Shown here piece after piece: positions 1 through 8,565 of a stretch of DNA of 39,444 bases. The notes below the pieces were generated by a model that saw only the letters and a list, made by a program, of their open reading frames with translations, was not told the origin of the DNA and searched no databases. Where the stretch lies: positions 1-39,444 of the forward strand of contig CALIIC010000193.1 in the NCBI GenBank assembly GCA_938020445.1, given 5' to 3'. Each line of letters opens with the position of its first letter. The first letter of the stretch is position 1. Both the position numbers and the translations under genes were made by a program. The stretch comes from an uncultured Flavobacteriaceae bacterium. GTDB taxonomy: Bacteria > Bacteroidota > Bacteroidia > Flavobacteriales > Flavobacteriaceae.

Positions 1-834
1 ATGTAATTTTAATCCACCCGTTTTGGTATGGCCATCAATATCGTCGGAGGCGCCTTTGGCTTCATCAATAATGGAAACACACCCTTTTGGGCCAATAACG
101 TCTTTTACAAAAAAGGCGGTCTCGCTCATCATAGGCCCCCAGCCCGCTTCATACCACCCAACGGAGCCATCGGCAAAACGCACCTGTAGCTGTCCGTAGT
201 TATACATTTCAGGAGCTATTTCATCTGATAATCGTGCCCCGATGGCACTTACACTTATAGGGGCCGATTGGGTCATTAAACACATAATATCTACATAGTG
301 TACCCCACAATCAACAATGGGTGACATCGACTTCATTAACTGCTTATGGGTATGCCAATGGGCGCCCGAACTTTGTTGGTTGAGGTTCATTCGCATCACC
401 AAGGGTTTTCCCAAGGTCTGGGCAATTTCAACAAATTTTGCCCAGGCGGGGTGCACTCTAAGAATATATCCCACGACCATTTTAAGGTTTTTTTTCAATG
501 CCAGTTGCACCAAATCTTCTGCCTCCTCCACGGTCAAGGCCAAGGGTTTTTCAACAAAGATATGGGCACCGACCTGTAAAGCGGCGCGAATATACGGTGC
601 ATGCGTATCTGGATAGGTGTTGATTGACACAGCATCAGGTTTTGTGCTGGCTAGCGCTGTCTCAAAGTCAGAGAAAGTAGGCAAACCTCCTAATTCCTGA
701 GACAATTTTTCACGGCTTTCGGGAGCCCTACTAACCAGCCCGACAATCGAAAACTCTTTCAACTGTTGATAGGCTCGGGCATGGGAAGTACCCATATTTC
801 CACATCCTACGACCAAGATATTTATTTTGCCCAT
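1..834 (-). CDS. Gfo/Idh/MocA family oxidoreductase (3' end cut by window edge)
   Basis: This is an NAD(P)-dependent sugar or cyclitol oxidoreductase of the Gfo/Idh/MocA family. Reading the minus strand from the ATG at 834 gives 278 codons without a stop to position 1, so the C-terminus lies outside the window. The N-terminus has the Rossmann motif GCGNMGTSHA (about residues 10-19). The family signature VEKPLAL follows at about residue 100, and a DCGVHYVDIM stretch matches the region of the usual catalytic D/H in the second domain. The gene diverges from the sulfatase across about 140 bases, so the two may share a control region. The substrate cannot be told. Family assignment is secure. Confidence 0.9.
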   Translation of the reverse strand, partial: MGKINILVVGCGNMGTSHARAYQQLKEFSIVGLVSRAPESREKLSQELGGLPTFSDFETALASTKPDAVSINTYPDTHAPYIRAALQVGAHIFVEKPLALTVEEAEDLVQLALKKNLKMVVGYILRVHPAWAKFVEIAQTLGKPLVMRMNLNQQSSGAHWHTHKQLMKSMSPIVDCGVHYVDIMCLMTQSAPISVSAIGARLSDEIAPEMYNYGQLQVRFADGSVGWYEAGWGPMMSETAFFVKDVIGPKGCVSIIDEAKGASDDIDGHTKTGGLKLH

Positions 835-858
835 GGTTTGGTATCTTTAACTGTATAA

Positions 859-890
859 TTGAGTTTTAAAAACTCCGACACGTACATTTA
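859..890 (+). promoter_or_regulatory. possible Bacteroidota promoter for the sulfatase
   Basis: ATTG ends at 861 and TACATTTA lies at 883-890, with 21 bases between. The Bacteroidota consensus is TTTG, 19-21 bases, then TAnnTTTG. The -7 box has one mismatch (final A instead of G) and the -33 box is only partly matched. It is the only reasonably placed pair in this divergent gap. The assignment is weak. Confidence 0.3.
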
Positions 891-973
891 AATGAGGTAT
901 TTCATTTCCTTTTAATTTTTTACGGGTCGTCACAGGAGTTCGTTTGTGAATACATGAAAAATAAACTTTGAAA

Positions 974-2533
974 ATGAAACATGCAACCGCTTATCAAAAG
1001 ATTGCGTTTTTAGTATGGATGATTATTGGTTGTATGCTCACAATATCATGGTTCAAACCTGACGCCCCTGATGACAAAATGCCATTGGTGCCCCTACCGA
1101 ATATTGTGTTTTTGATAGCCGATGATTGGTCCTATCCGCATGCCACTATGTATGGTGATGCCACTGCAAGAACACCTACATTTGATTTTCTTGCGACAGC
1201 AGGAGCCGTTTTTGAAAACGCCTATTGTGCGGCGCCCTCTTGCTCGCCGTCAAGGGCAAGTATTTTGCTGGGTCGTTATCCACATCAAATGGAAAGTGCC
1301 GGGAATTTGTGGTCCGTAATTCCGGATAAATTTCCGAATTGGATGTCCCTTTTAAAAGAAGCGGGATATCATACCGGTAAAAGCAGAAAAGGGTGGGGCC
1401 CCGGAGATTTTAAAGCGGGAGGTTACAAAGAAAATCCGGCAGGAAAAGACTATGATAATTTTGAAGCTTTTTTGAAAAGTAAAAAAGAGAACGCCCCCTT
1501 TGTATATTGGTTTGGAAGTAAGGACCCACATAGGGTCTACGAACCCAATTTGGGTGCAAAAACAGGGATGGATGCTTCTCGAATAAGCGTGCCCGCTTTC
1601 TTTCCCGACCTACCTTGTGTGCGAAACGATCTAATGGATTATTATTTTGAAGTAGAACGATTTGATAGGGAGTGTGGTACGATTCTCAAAAAATTGGAGG
1701 AAGAGGGTTTCCTAGAAAATACGATTGTTGTTATGACCAGTGATAATGGAATGCCTTTTCCGCGGGCCAAGGCCAATTTGTACGATTTGGGAACCCGGAT
1801 GCCTCTTGCCATCTATTGGAAGGGAAAAATCGAAGGAGGAAAAAAAGTTTCGGAATTCGTAAGTTTTGTAGATTTTGCGCCGACTTTTTTGGAGGCTGTA
1901 GGTGTGGAAATACCTTCGGACTTTAGTGGGGAGAGTTTGCTGTCGCTTTTTGAGGGTGGTGCAACTGGAAACAGGAACCGCGATCGGGTATTTTTTGAAC
2001 GGGAACGGCATGCCAACGTTCGAAAAGGAGATTTAAGCTATCCTTCGAGGGGCCTGCGGACCAATGATTTTTTATATATCAAAAATTTTGAACCAGACAG
2101 GTGGCCCGCAGGTGATGCATTGGTGCACCAATCAGTAGGGCAATATGGGGATGTAGACAATTCTATTACCAAGTATCTGATACTAAACATGGAAAACGAA
2201 CGCCATGAACCGGATTATTTTCAACTGTCTTTTGGAAAAAGACCGCAAGAAGAATTGTATGTGCTTGCCCAGGACCCATATCAACTTACAAATGTCGCAA
2301 CCAATATAAAGTATGCCAAAACGCTCTCAAAAATGAGGAAAGAACTACACGAATGGATGCGCGCCACGGGAGATCTAAGGGCAACAGAGCCCACAACTGA
2401 TTATTGGGACAAGGTATTGTATACTCCCGACTATCAACGTGAAAATTTTAACCTTCAAGAAGAAATCAGCACCTATAATATGCTCTTAAAAAAAGGAGGG
2501 TCGTTCAAAGAAACGCGTTGCTCAACAAATTAG
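974..2533 (+). CDS. S1-family sulfatase (heparan N-sulfatase-like)
   Basis: This is a type I sulfatase that removes sulfate esters or N-sulfate from a glycan or small molecule. Metal-binding LIADD is at about residues 47-51. The formylglycine motif C-S-P-S-R is at residues 90-94, with Cys90 the residue that a maturase would oxidise. A KDPHR motif follows, like that in sulfamidase-type (S1_8-like) enzymes, and SDNGMP is the C-terminal metal site. The N-terminus has one hydrophobic stretch ending IIGC, either an atypical lipobox or a signal anchor, so it is probably exported. I chose the ATG at 974; a TTG two codons upstream (968) is in frame. Length 519 residues is normal. No anSME-type maturase gene is in the window. 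The substrate is unknown; the heparan-like label rests on a short motif only. Confidence 0.88.
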   Translation: MKHATAYQKIAFLVWMIIGCMLTISWFKPDAPDDKMPLVPLPNIVFLIADDWSYPHATMYGDATARTPTFDFLATAGAVFENAYCAAPSCSPSRASILLGRYPHQMESAGNLWSVIPDKFPNWMSLLKEAGYHTGKSRKGWGPGDFKAGGYKENPAGKDYDNFEAFLKSKKENAPFVYWFGSKDPHRVYEPNLGAKTGMDASRISVPAFFPDLPCVRNDLMDYYFEVERFDRECGTILKKLEEEGFLENTIVVMTSDNGMPFPRAKANLYDLGTRMPLAIYWKGKIEGGKKVSEFVSFVDFAPTFLEAVGVEIPSDFSGESLLSLFEGGATGNRNRDRVFFERERHANVRKGDLSYPSRGLRTNDFLYIKNFEPDRWPAGDALVHQSVGQYGDVDNSITKYLILNMENERHEPDYFQLSFGKRPQEELYVLAQDPYQLTNVATNIKYAKTLSKMRKELHEWMRATGDLRATEPTTDYWDKVLYTPDYQRENFNLQEEISTYNMLLKKGGSFKETRCSTN

Positions 2534-2545
2534 AAGCGCAACTAG

Positions 2546-3733
2546 TTACTGGTTTTTTGGAGGATAAATAATAGCCCGCAAAGACTTACAGTATTGCTTT
2601 TGTTGCGCGGTGGCTTTCGGAACTGCGAATTTCGTTCGTTCGTAGGCTGCGGCAAAAACTTTGAATTTTATCCGAGCAACGAGATGGGACATTTCGGTAT
2701 TCTCACCACTTTCTTTTTTACTAAGCTTTTGTAGTTCACGTTTCCACCACTTAAAATCCGCATTTTTCGGATCCATATATTCCATATTAAAACGCTTTAA
2801 GAAAGTTTCGGTAAGTTTTGACTCTTTTCCAAAAGCAGCATTTCGCGCCTGTAAGGCAGTTTTATAAAGCTTGGTTTTTTGCAGTGAATCTAACTTTGAA
2901 AGCAAACTATCTGTTTCAAAAAACGGACGATAACTAGAAATGGTTCGGTTAAGACGTTCGCTCATGAGCAGTGGCTGCTGGGTGTTCAGCGCATGTCTGT
3001 AGCTCTTGTTGTAGCTCTTAAGCAAATCAGTATCTGTTTTGGTGTCATATTCTTTTTCGTGTGCTTTTATAGCAAGCCAATCGAAGGCCTTTGTCAATTC
3101 CGCCGCCGGTGGCCAGCTATGCCCCCCGTCAAATGTTATCAAAGTATTGGTGAAACCTGTTTTGTCTAAATACTCCTTTGCACGGAACATTTCAGTGAAA
3201 TTCATGTCTTCATTGCCACAAACCCCCACAAAAGAGAATTTTTGATTGGTTGGCATATGGGCTTGGTTTTGTGAAAAACTTGCTCCGCAGGCAATTACAC
3301 CTGTTATTTTTTTGGTCAGCACGGCAATGGTGGTGGCCAAGCGTGCCCCTCCTGAAAACCCGGCAAGATATACTTGATTCTCCCCGATGGTAAAGGCACC
3401 GAAAACTTGGTTGAACCAACGGTCGGTCTTGTCAAAATTTACATCATAAGAGCCATTTTTAATAGTATTGGAACAAACAAGGATGTGGCCATAAGCCTCC
3501 GAAGCCGCTATAAAGGGCTGAATGCCAATAGCACCCCTTCCAGCGGGTTCAAAAATAAACACGATAGAACTTAGTACATCTGGATTAAATTTCTCGGGAA
3601 CGTACATCGCGAACGTTTCATTCAGAGCAATCGAAATGGGAATCGAATCGATGATACGCCCTTTTTCAAAGGGTTGTTGTGCGCTTGTGAAAAACGCAAG
3701 AAAGAGACTTAAAATTACCGCAAGGTTTTTCAT
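2546..3733 (-). CDS. secreted alpha/beta hydrolase (dienelactone hydrolase / PHB-depolymerase-like)
   Basis: A 395-residue exported hydrolase with a classic Sec signal peptide (basic start, hydrophobic core, cleavage near TSAQ-Q at about residue 19). The alpha/beta-hydrolase triad can be proposed: nucleophile Ser127 in GFSGG, an acid in the GNEDMNF segment, and His in GGHSWPP. The GHSWP signature is typical of esterases of the LpqC / PHB-depolymerase type. A C-terminal helical, lysine-rich extension of about 150 residues lies beyond the hydrolase fold. The ATG overlaps the stop of the upstream PQQ dehydrogenase by four bases (3730-3733), so the two are probably translationally coupled and act in the same compartment. 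The gene converges with the sulfatase. The substrate is unknown; a lactone or ester made by the dehydrogenase is a plausible inference. Confidence 0.75.
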   Translation of the reverse strand: MKNLAVILSLFLAFFTSAQQPFEKGRIIDSIPISIALNETFAMYVPEKFNPDVLSSIVFIFEPAGRGAIGIQPFIAASEAYGHILVCSNTIKNGSYDVNFDKTDRWFNQVFGAFTIGENQVYLAGFSGGARLATTIAVLTKKITGVIACGASFSQNQAHMPTNQKFSFVGVCGNEDMNFTEMFRAKEYLDKTGFTNTLITFDGGHSWPPAAELTKAFDWLAIKAHEKEYDTKTDTDLLKSYNKSYRHALNTQQPLLMSERLNRTISSYRPFFETDSLLSKLDSLQKTKLYKTALQARNAAFGKESKLTETFLKRFNMEYMDPKNADFKWWKRELQKLSKKESGENTEMSHLVARIKFKVFAAAYERTKFAVPKATAQQKQYCKSLRAIIYPPKNQ

Positions 3734-5868
3734 TCGGTTAGTGCAAAAGCGATGATTTGATTTCCTTTTTTTGTTCCTAATTTTTCACCTCCACAAGCAA
3801 TAGCAATGTATTGTTTCCCGTCCACCTCGTACATTGCCGGGGTTGCAAAGGCAGGGGCGGGCAGCTCATATTCCCATAATAATTTTCCGGTATGCTTATC
3901 GAAAACTCTAAAATAACCATCTTTGGTGGCGCCTATAAAAAGAAGGCCATTGCTCGTAACAACCGGTCCGCCATAGTTTTCGGTTCCAGTGGTCGGAAAC
4001 CCTTTTTCCTTTAGCTCGGGTGTTTCCCCGAAGGGAATAGACCAAATATACTCACCGGTATTTAAATCAATGGCATGCAATGTTCCCCAAGGAGGGGAAA
4101 TGGCTGGAAGGCCTTTACTATCTAGCCATTTATTATAGCCTTTGTGTACAAAGGGAACTTGTTCCACAGTTGATTTTTTAGAAGTGTTTGTCACGGTATG
4201 TTTTACTTCTTCATCGAACAAGAAGCGAAGCAATGCTTCTTGTTCTTCTTTTGGAATCTGAGGAAAACCCGTCATCATTCCTTTTCCTTGAGTAACTATT
4301 TCCAGCACTTCTTTCTTTTCTTTTCGTAATTGCAGATCAATCAGAGATGGAAAACCGCTGGCTTCGATACCCTGCTTGTTCGCTTGGTGGCATGTTGCGC
4401 AGTAATTTTTGTAAATACCTTCGCCCATGGGCAATCCTGAAACAGCCTCCTCGGCTTTTTCCATGAGCAGATTTCTTGGCATTTCATTACTGTTCACATA
4501 CAAAATACCTTCGTCTGGGTCTGAAGCGGCCCCTCCCCATTCTGCGGCCCCGTCATATCCGGGTAACAAAAGAACTGGATCTAGTCCAGGAGGGGCATAA
4601 ATCCGTTTATCGGCCTTTTTAAAAAAGGTTTGGAGTTCCTCACGGTTTTCTGCGTAGGGGCTCAAATCATCTTCAGTCAAATCGCTCGACTGGCGCGCAA
4701 AAGGTGCCGGCTTTACCGGAAAAGGTTGTGTGGGCCACGCTTCTTCGCCTTCCAAACTAGAAGGTGGTACAGGAATTTCTTCAATAGCGAACAAGGATGT
4801 TCCCGTTTTACGATCAAACAAATACACATATCCTTGCTTGGTAACTTGCGCTACAGCGGGAATTTTCTTCCCTTCTTTTTCGACTATCAATAGATTCGGG
4901 GGAGCGGGAGGGTCACGGTCCCATATATCGTGATGGGTAAACTGAAAATGCCAAAGATAGGTACCGGTAGCGGCATCAAGCGCCAAAAGGCTGTTTGAAT
5001 AGAGGTTGCTCCCCTTTCGAACACCTCCATAAAAATCTGGCGCGGCTGAACCTGTAGGGACATATAGGATTCCCGTGTCTTCGTCGACGGCCATTCCCGC
5101 CCAATTATTCGCTGCCCCGACAATGTCGCTGTTACGTACATTGGTATCCCCCCAAGTATCGGAACCGGACTCGCCCTTAGCCGGAATTGTGTGGAAAACC
5201 CACGCAACCGCCCCGGTAATCACATTAAATGCAATAATATCTCCAGGAGGGGCCGAAGGTCCTTCCGATAAACGCAAGGGCATTACGATAAGGTCTTTAT
5301 AGATGGTTCCAGGCGTATTGGAAATCACGAAGTTGTTTTTGGCCGATTCGGCCATTCCGGTGCGCATATCAACCTTTCCATTGTTCCCAAAGGTGGGAAT
5401 AGGTTTTCCCGTGAGTGCATCAAGGGCATATAAATCAGGCCCGCGTGTACACAGAATTCGTTGGTCATTTCCCCTTTCCCAGTAGGAAACACCACGGCTG
5501 GTAGAGTGCCAAACTTTTACCGAGTCCCCAAATTGCCATACTTCCTTCCCAGTGGCCGCATTTAAAGCCACCACCCGCATCGCGGCGGTTACCCCATACA
5601 AAAGAGAGTCGGCGATAATAGGATTCATTTGCATCTGCCCCCAATCGGCCGCTTCGTATGACCAGGCTACCTCAAGCCTATTCAGGTTTTCCGGGGTAAT
5701 TTGTGAAAGGGTGGAATAGTGGCTTCTTCCCGAATCCCCGAGATAAGAAGACCAGCTTGTATACGGGCTTTTCGAGGGCGTTTTTTTATCTTCCTCTTTA
5801 CATGCCGTAAAGACCAAAAAAGAGAGCAACAAGAGGGGCATTCGTAAACGACCTATTTTCAAAAACAT
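3730..5868 (-). CDS. PQQ-dependent dehydrogenase lipoprotein with inserted cytochrome c domain
   Basis: A quinoprotein alcohol/sugar dehydrogenase of 712 residues with an eight-bladed beta-propeller, related to the glucose/quinate dehydrogenase group. The N-terminus is a lipoprotein signal ending FTAC (Cys23), so it should be membrane-anchored outside the cytoplasm. Repeated propeller-blade motifs occur (for example ALDALTGK, ALDAATGTYLW, AIDLNTGEYIW, VFDKHTGKLLWE). THHDIWDRD at about 311-319 is the family's active-site region. A mono-haem cytochrome c domain is inserted at about 475-560, with CATCH at 490-494 and a likely axial Met at 531/532, so electrons can pass from PQQ to haem within one chain. 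I used the ATG at 5868; a TTG at 5877 is in frame. It is followed by a coupled hydrolase gene. Substrate unproven. Confidence 0.9.
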   Translation of the reverse strand: MFLKIGRLRMPLLLLSFLVFTACKEEDKKTPSKSPYTSWSSYLGDSGRSHYSTLSQITPENLNRLEVAWSYEAADWGQMQMNPIIADSLLYGVTAAMRVVALNAATGKEVWQFGDSVKVWHSTSRGVSYWERGNDQRILCTRGPDLYALDALTGKPIPTFGNNGKVDMRTGMAESAKNNFVISNTPGTIYKDLIVMPLRLSEGPSAPPGDIIAFNVITGAVAWVFHTIPAKGESGSDTWGDTNVRNSDIVGAANNWAGMAVDEDTGILYVPTGSAAPDFYGGVRKGSNLYSNSLLALDAATGTYLWHFQFTHHDIWDRDPPAPPNLLIVEKEGKKIPAVAQVTKQGYVYLFDRKTGTSLFAIEEIPVPPSSLEGEEAWPTQPFPVKPAPFARQSSDLTEDDLSPYAENREELQTFFKKADKRIYAPPGLDPVLLLPGYDGAAEWGGAASDPDEGILYVNSNEMPRNLLMEKAEEAVSGLPMGEGIYKNYCATCHQANKQGIEASGFPSLIDLQLRKEKKEVLEIVTQGKGMMTGFPQIPKEEQEALLRFLFDEEVKHTVTNTSKKSTVEQVPFVHKGYNKWLDSKGLPAISPPWGTLHAIDLNTGEYIWSIPFGETPELKEKGFPTTGTENYGGPVVTSNGLLFIGATKDGYFRVFDKHTGKLLWEYELPAPAFATPAMYEVDGKQYIAIACGGEKLGTKKGNQIIAFALTE

Positions 5869-5905
5869 TGGATACAATCAGAGTTTCCTTTAAAAGTAAT
5901 GAAAA

Positions 5906-6427
5906 CTAGGCAATTTTTGCAAGCATCTTTTTTGCCCTTCCCGATACCGATTTTCTTGAATCGTTGCTTAGACGCTCTAATTGCGGAACTAGCCAGTTTT
6001 GAAGCTTTACGTCCGATTGGGCCCAATGCGACAATGTTTCCATGGTGGTGTTAAGAACGATCCAATCATGGTGGTTTGCCAGATTATGCGTAAGCAATTC
6101 TTTGGCCTTTCGTATTTCGGCTTCTTGCATATCGTCTTCCAGCGATAAAAAGAGCTGGGCAAGGGTCCATTGCGTCGAAGCTTGGTCAATTCTACTAATT
6201 TCATCCAAAAAACGACTTATAAAAGGCATTAGTAACTCTTTTCGCTCTTTGCAAATACGTTTCATGGCATTTGAAACACGTAACCGCACGACTTCGTCTG
6301 TGCTAAAGTAGCAGTTAAAAAGTTCCTCGAAACGCTCTGGTGATGCTAGAACGGTTTCTACGACCGCAACCGTATTTCCCAAGGAATTTGGATGGCCGCC
6401 CGTAAGTAGTATTTCAAAGGATTTCAT
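5906..6427 (-). CDS. HEAT-repeat-like cytoplasmic protein of unknown function
   Basis: A 173-residue protein without signal peptide or membrane segment. It is nearly all alpha-helical by pattern: several 30-40 residue units pair two amphipathic helices, for example RLRVSNAMKRICKERKELL and LNTTMETLSHWAQSDVKLQ, which is the look of HEAT/ARM repeats. Such proteins are scaffolds; no catalytic motif is visible. It lies between the fructosamine-kinase gene (66 bases upstream) and the PQQ dehydrogenase (37 bases downstream) on the same strand, so it is probably co-transcribed. The ATG at 6427 gives a sensible start (MKSFEILL). The gene is real on length and context; the function is unknown. Confidence 0.75.
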   Translation of the reverse strand: MKSFEILLTGGHPNSLGNTVAVVETVLASPERFEELFNCYFSTDEVVRLRVSNAMKRICKERKELLMPFISRFLDEISRIDQASTQWTLAQLFLSLEDDMQEAEIRKAKELLTHNLANHHDWIVLNTTMETLSHWAQSDVKLQNWLVPQLERLSNDSRKSVSGRAKKMLAKIA

Positions 6428-6493
6428 GAATTAAAATTAAAAAATGAACTATTGTTGTGCAATACTATTTAGGTTTTATAGCAGTATGGCGAG

Positions 6494-7360
6494 CTACAAA
6501 AAATACTTTTTAAGAATAGAAATGACCGCTCCGCGATAGGAGCTGCCAAAAAGATTTAGATGTACTAGGAGGTAATATAGCTGGTAAAACTCCTGTCGGT
6601 CGGCGGCTCCATCAGTTTCCGGAAAATGTTCTTGGTATGCGTTGTAAAAAGAAGAATCAAAACCGCCGAAAAGACGGGTCATTGCTAGATCTACCTCATT
6701 ATGCCCGTAGTAAACTGCCGGATCGATCAGGTACGGAGTACCGTTTTGTGCGAAAAGATAATTTCCACCCCATAGATCACCATGCAGCAATGCGGGAACC
6801 ACCTTTGGCATCAAAGAATCAAACTTTTTTAATAAGTGGGTTTGCGAAGGAAGTTCTTTTGTCGAAAGATATTTTTTAGCGACGGCCCTCTTAAGTTGTG
6901 GTAACAGCCTCTCGAAAATATAAAAATAAGACCAATTAGTATTTTTTATATTGCTTTGCGGCAGATTCCCAATAAAGTTAGGGTCTTCCCAACCAAAGCT
7001 CTCTGTAGTAATTCTCCCATGCAGCGCTGCAAGTTGATGCCCAAACAAGACCATATCTTTGGAGTCGGGTTTTTTTGGCGCTATGTATTCCATAACCAAC
7101 AAAGCCCCCTTTTCCAGTGCTTCGCAGAAGAGTGTCTTTGGTGTTGCAATGGTTTTTGTTTGGGCAATGGCATCCAAACCCTGCTTCTCTGCCTGAAATA
7201 GCTTTAGGGCGTTGGCCCCATGATTAATTTTGCAAAAAAATTGCTCGGTCTCCGTTTCCAACAGATATGCTTTTGAAATATCGCCGCCGGACAAGGCTGT
7301 TACCTTACCGTTTTTTATGCAAAGCAGGTATTCAATATGTTCAATAAGGGCTTTTTTCAT
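6494..7360 (-). CDS. fructosamine-3-kinase family protein (ketosamine kinase)
   Basis: A 288-residue full-length member of the fructosamine-kinase family, which phosphorylates ketoamines formed when sugars react with protein amines, so that the adduct falls off. Key motifs are visible: a glycine-containing start of the small lobe (LSGGDISKAYLL), a Lys in CKIN, the catalytic loop HGDLWGGN (Asp195, Asn200), and the metal-binding LIDP (Asp213) followed by GHNEVDLAM, a hallmark of this family rather than of other aminoglycoside-kinase-like proteins. It is cytoplasmic. It begins 20 bases after the PqqB-like gene and runs toward the HEAT and PQQ dehydrogenase genes, so a common transcript is likely. 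The substrate (ribulosamine or fructosamine type) cannot be told. Confidence 0.9.
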   Translation of the reverse strand: MKKALIEHIEYLLCIKNGKVTALSGGDISKAYLLETETEQFFCKINHGANALKLFQAEKQGLDAIAQTKTIATPKTLFCEALEKGALLVMEYIAPKKPDSKDMVLFGHQLAALHGRITTESFGWEDPNFIGNLPQSNIKNTNWSYFYIFERLLPQLKRAVAKKYLSTKELPSQTHLLKKFDSLMPKVVPALLHGDLWGGNYLFAQNGTPYLIDPAVYYGHNEVDLAMTRLFGGFDSSFYNAYQEHFPETDGAADRQEFYQLYYLLVHLNLFGSSYRGAVISILKKYFL

Positions 7361-7380
7361 GGTTGATTCAATCCAATCGC

Positions 7381-8349
7381 TTACAAAGCAAACCGGTCGT
7401 TTATACGTGCAATGCGAAAACCCTTGGTCATAACCTTTTTAGCTTCCGTGCTTTCCTGGTTCAATAGGGGGTTGGTATGGTTAAAATGAATAAAATAAAT
7501 CTTTTGTTTTTCGCTCATGGGCAGCTTTTCGAACATGGCCATGCTCTCAATAACAAAAGGATGTGGAATCTGGGAAATATCCCGGTTGTTAATTTCCGCG
7601 CCATCGTAAAACGTGGCATCTATAAAGGCAAAATCAACTTTGGCAATTTCGTCAATGATCTTTTTATTCCACTTTTCCCATTTATCGATATCTGGGATAA
7701 ACAGCGCTTTTTTTGTGGGGCCTATAATTTGGTAGCCGACCGTTTCTGAAAACTCGTCACGATGCGGAACGGTTAAAGGCCGTATACTGCAATTCGGGTT
7801 CAAGCGGCTTTTAGTTGCATCTTGTAGTGAACGTAAGGCAATATTTTTTTCGGCAACCAATTGACTCCATGGACCGTTGTTTTGTAAAAAACGCTGCATC
7901 TTGGGCATTACAAAAACAGGCGTTTCCGCAGCGTTGGTTGCTTCCTTTCCTAAGTACATTAAGCCTGTATAGTGCCCCATATGGGCATGTGTAAGAAATA
8001 TTCCGTTTGGTATCTCCTTTGCAGGCCAAGATGCCGCTTTCTTCAGCATCTTTAGTTGTTCCGTGATATCAGGGGTAGCCTCAAATAAAAACGTCTGTTG
8101 GTTTTCGTTGTCCACTAATCCCAAAGACACTATTTTTCTAGCATTGTCGGGATTTTCAAACAAATGCACACAACATTCCTTTTTACAAGCGATGTGCGGG
8201 GAGCCGGCGTCTTGAACAGTGCCAAGAATGGTTAGCAATACCTTTGGTTTGCTATGTTGTTCTGCATGGTCGCTTATATCTTCTTTTTGAGTATTTGGCT
8301 TACATGCCATCACTAAAAATAATCCGATCAAACACCAACACTTTTTCAT
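7381..8349 (-). CDS. PqqB-like metallo-beta-lactamase-fold lipoprotein
   Basis: A metallo-beta-lactamase-fold hydrolase of the group that resembles PqqB. The ATG at 8349 gives a 322-residue lipoprotein with signal MKKCWCLIGLFLVMAC (lipobox VMAC, Cys16); an in-frame TTG at 8385 gives a poor N-terminus. Motifs include LGTVQDAGSPH with a following Cys-rich segment, the metal site HAHMGH at 121-126, and an FNHTN site near the C-terminus. In canonical members the first site is HxHxDH; here the Asp position is Gly125, so the second metal or its role may differ. True PqqB is not a lipoprotein, and no pqqA, C, D or E is present, so PQQ synthesis is not implied. First gene of the probable operon running to 2546. 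Confidence 0.8.
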   Translation of the reverse strand: MKKCWCLIGLFLVMACKPNTQKEDISDHAEQHSKPKVLLTILGTVQDAGSPHIACKKECCVHLFENPDNARKIVSLGLVDNENQQTFLFEATPDITEQLKMLKKAASWPAKEIPNGIFLTHAHMGHYTGLMYLGKEATNAAETPVFVMPKMQRFLQNNGPWSQLVAEKNIALRSLQDATKSRLNPNCSIRPLTVPHRDEFSETVGYQIIGPTKKALFIPDIDKWEKWNKKIIDEIAKVDFAFIDATFYDGAEINNRDISQIPHPFVIESMAMFEKLPMSEKQKIYFIHFNHTNPLLNQESTEAKKVMTKGFRIARINDRFAL

Positions 8350-8504
8350 TCGTTGCGGTTTATATATTCGATATTCGAAGGTCAAATACTCTTTCAGGCT
8401 TTTGAGGGCTTGTTCTTAGGTTGTTTACTTTTTGTAAGATATCACATTATCTGCGTTTTTCAATTGACTGTAAGCAGTTTTGCTAAAACCCCAAAAACAA
8501 GAAA

Positions 8505-8527
8505 CACCGGAAAAAGACATTCCGGTG
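8505..8527 (-). terminator. intrinsic terminator after the NTF2-like lipoprotein gene
   Basis: A perfect 8-bp inverted repeat (CACCGGAA at 8505-8512, TTCCGGTG at 8520-8527) has a 7-base loop. On the minus strand it is followed by TTTCTTGTTTTT, a T-rich tail. It lies about 40 bases past the stop of the gene ending at 8566 and upstream of the PqqB-like gene, so it separates the two transcripts. Confidence 0.65.
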
Positions 8528-8565
8528 CTTCGTGATGGCAGTGCCATTGAAATATCCCCCGAATA

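Noticed and set aside
2540..2558. Possible terminator between the convergent sulfatase and hydrolase genes
   Set aside because: The stem has only about five pairs with one wobble, although TTTT follows; it also overlaps the stop of the hydrolase gene. Too weak to list.
7381..8349. Naming the MBL lipoprotein as true PqqB
   Set aside because: It has a lipoprotein signal and a different metal motif, and no other pqq gene is present.
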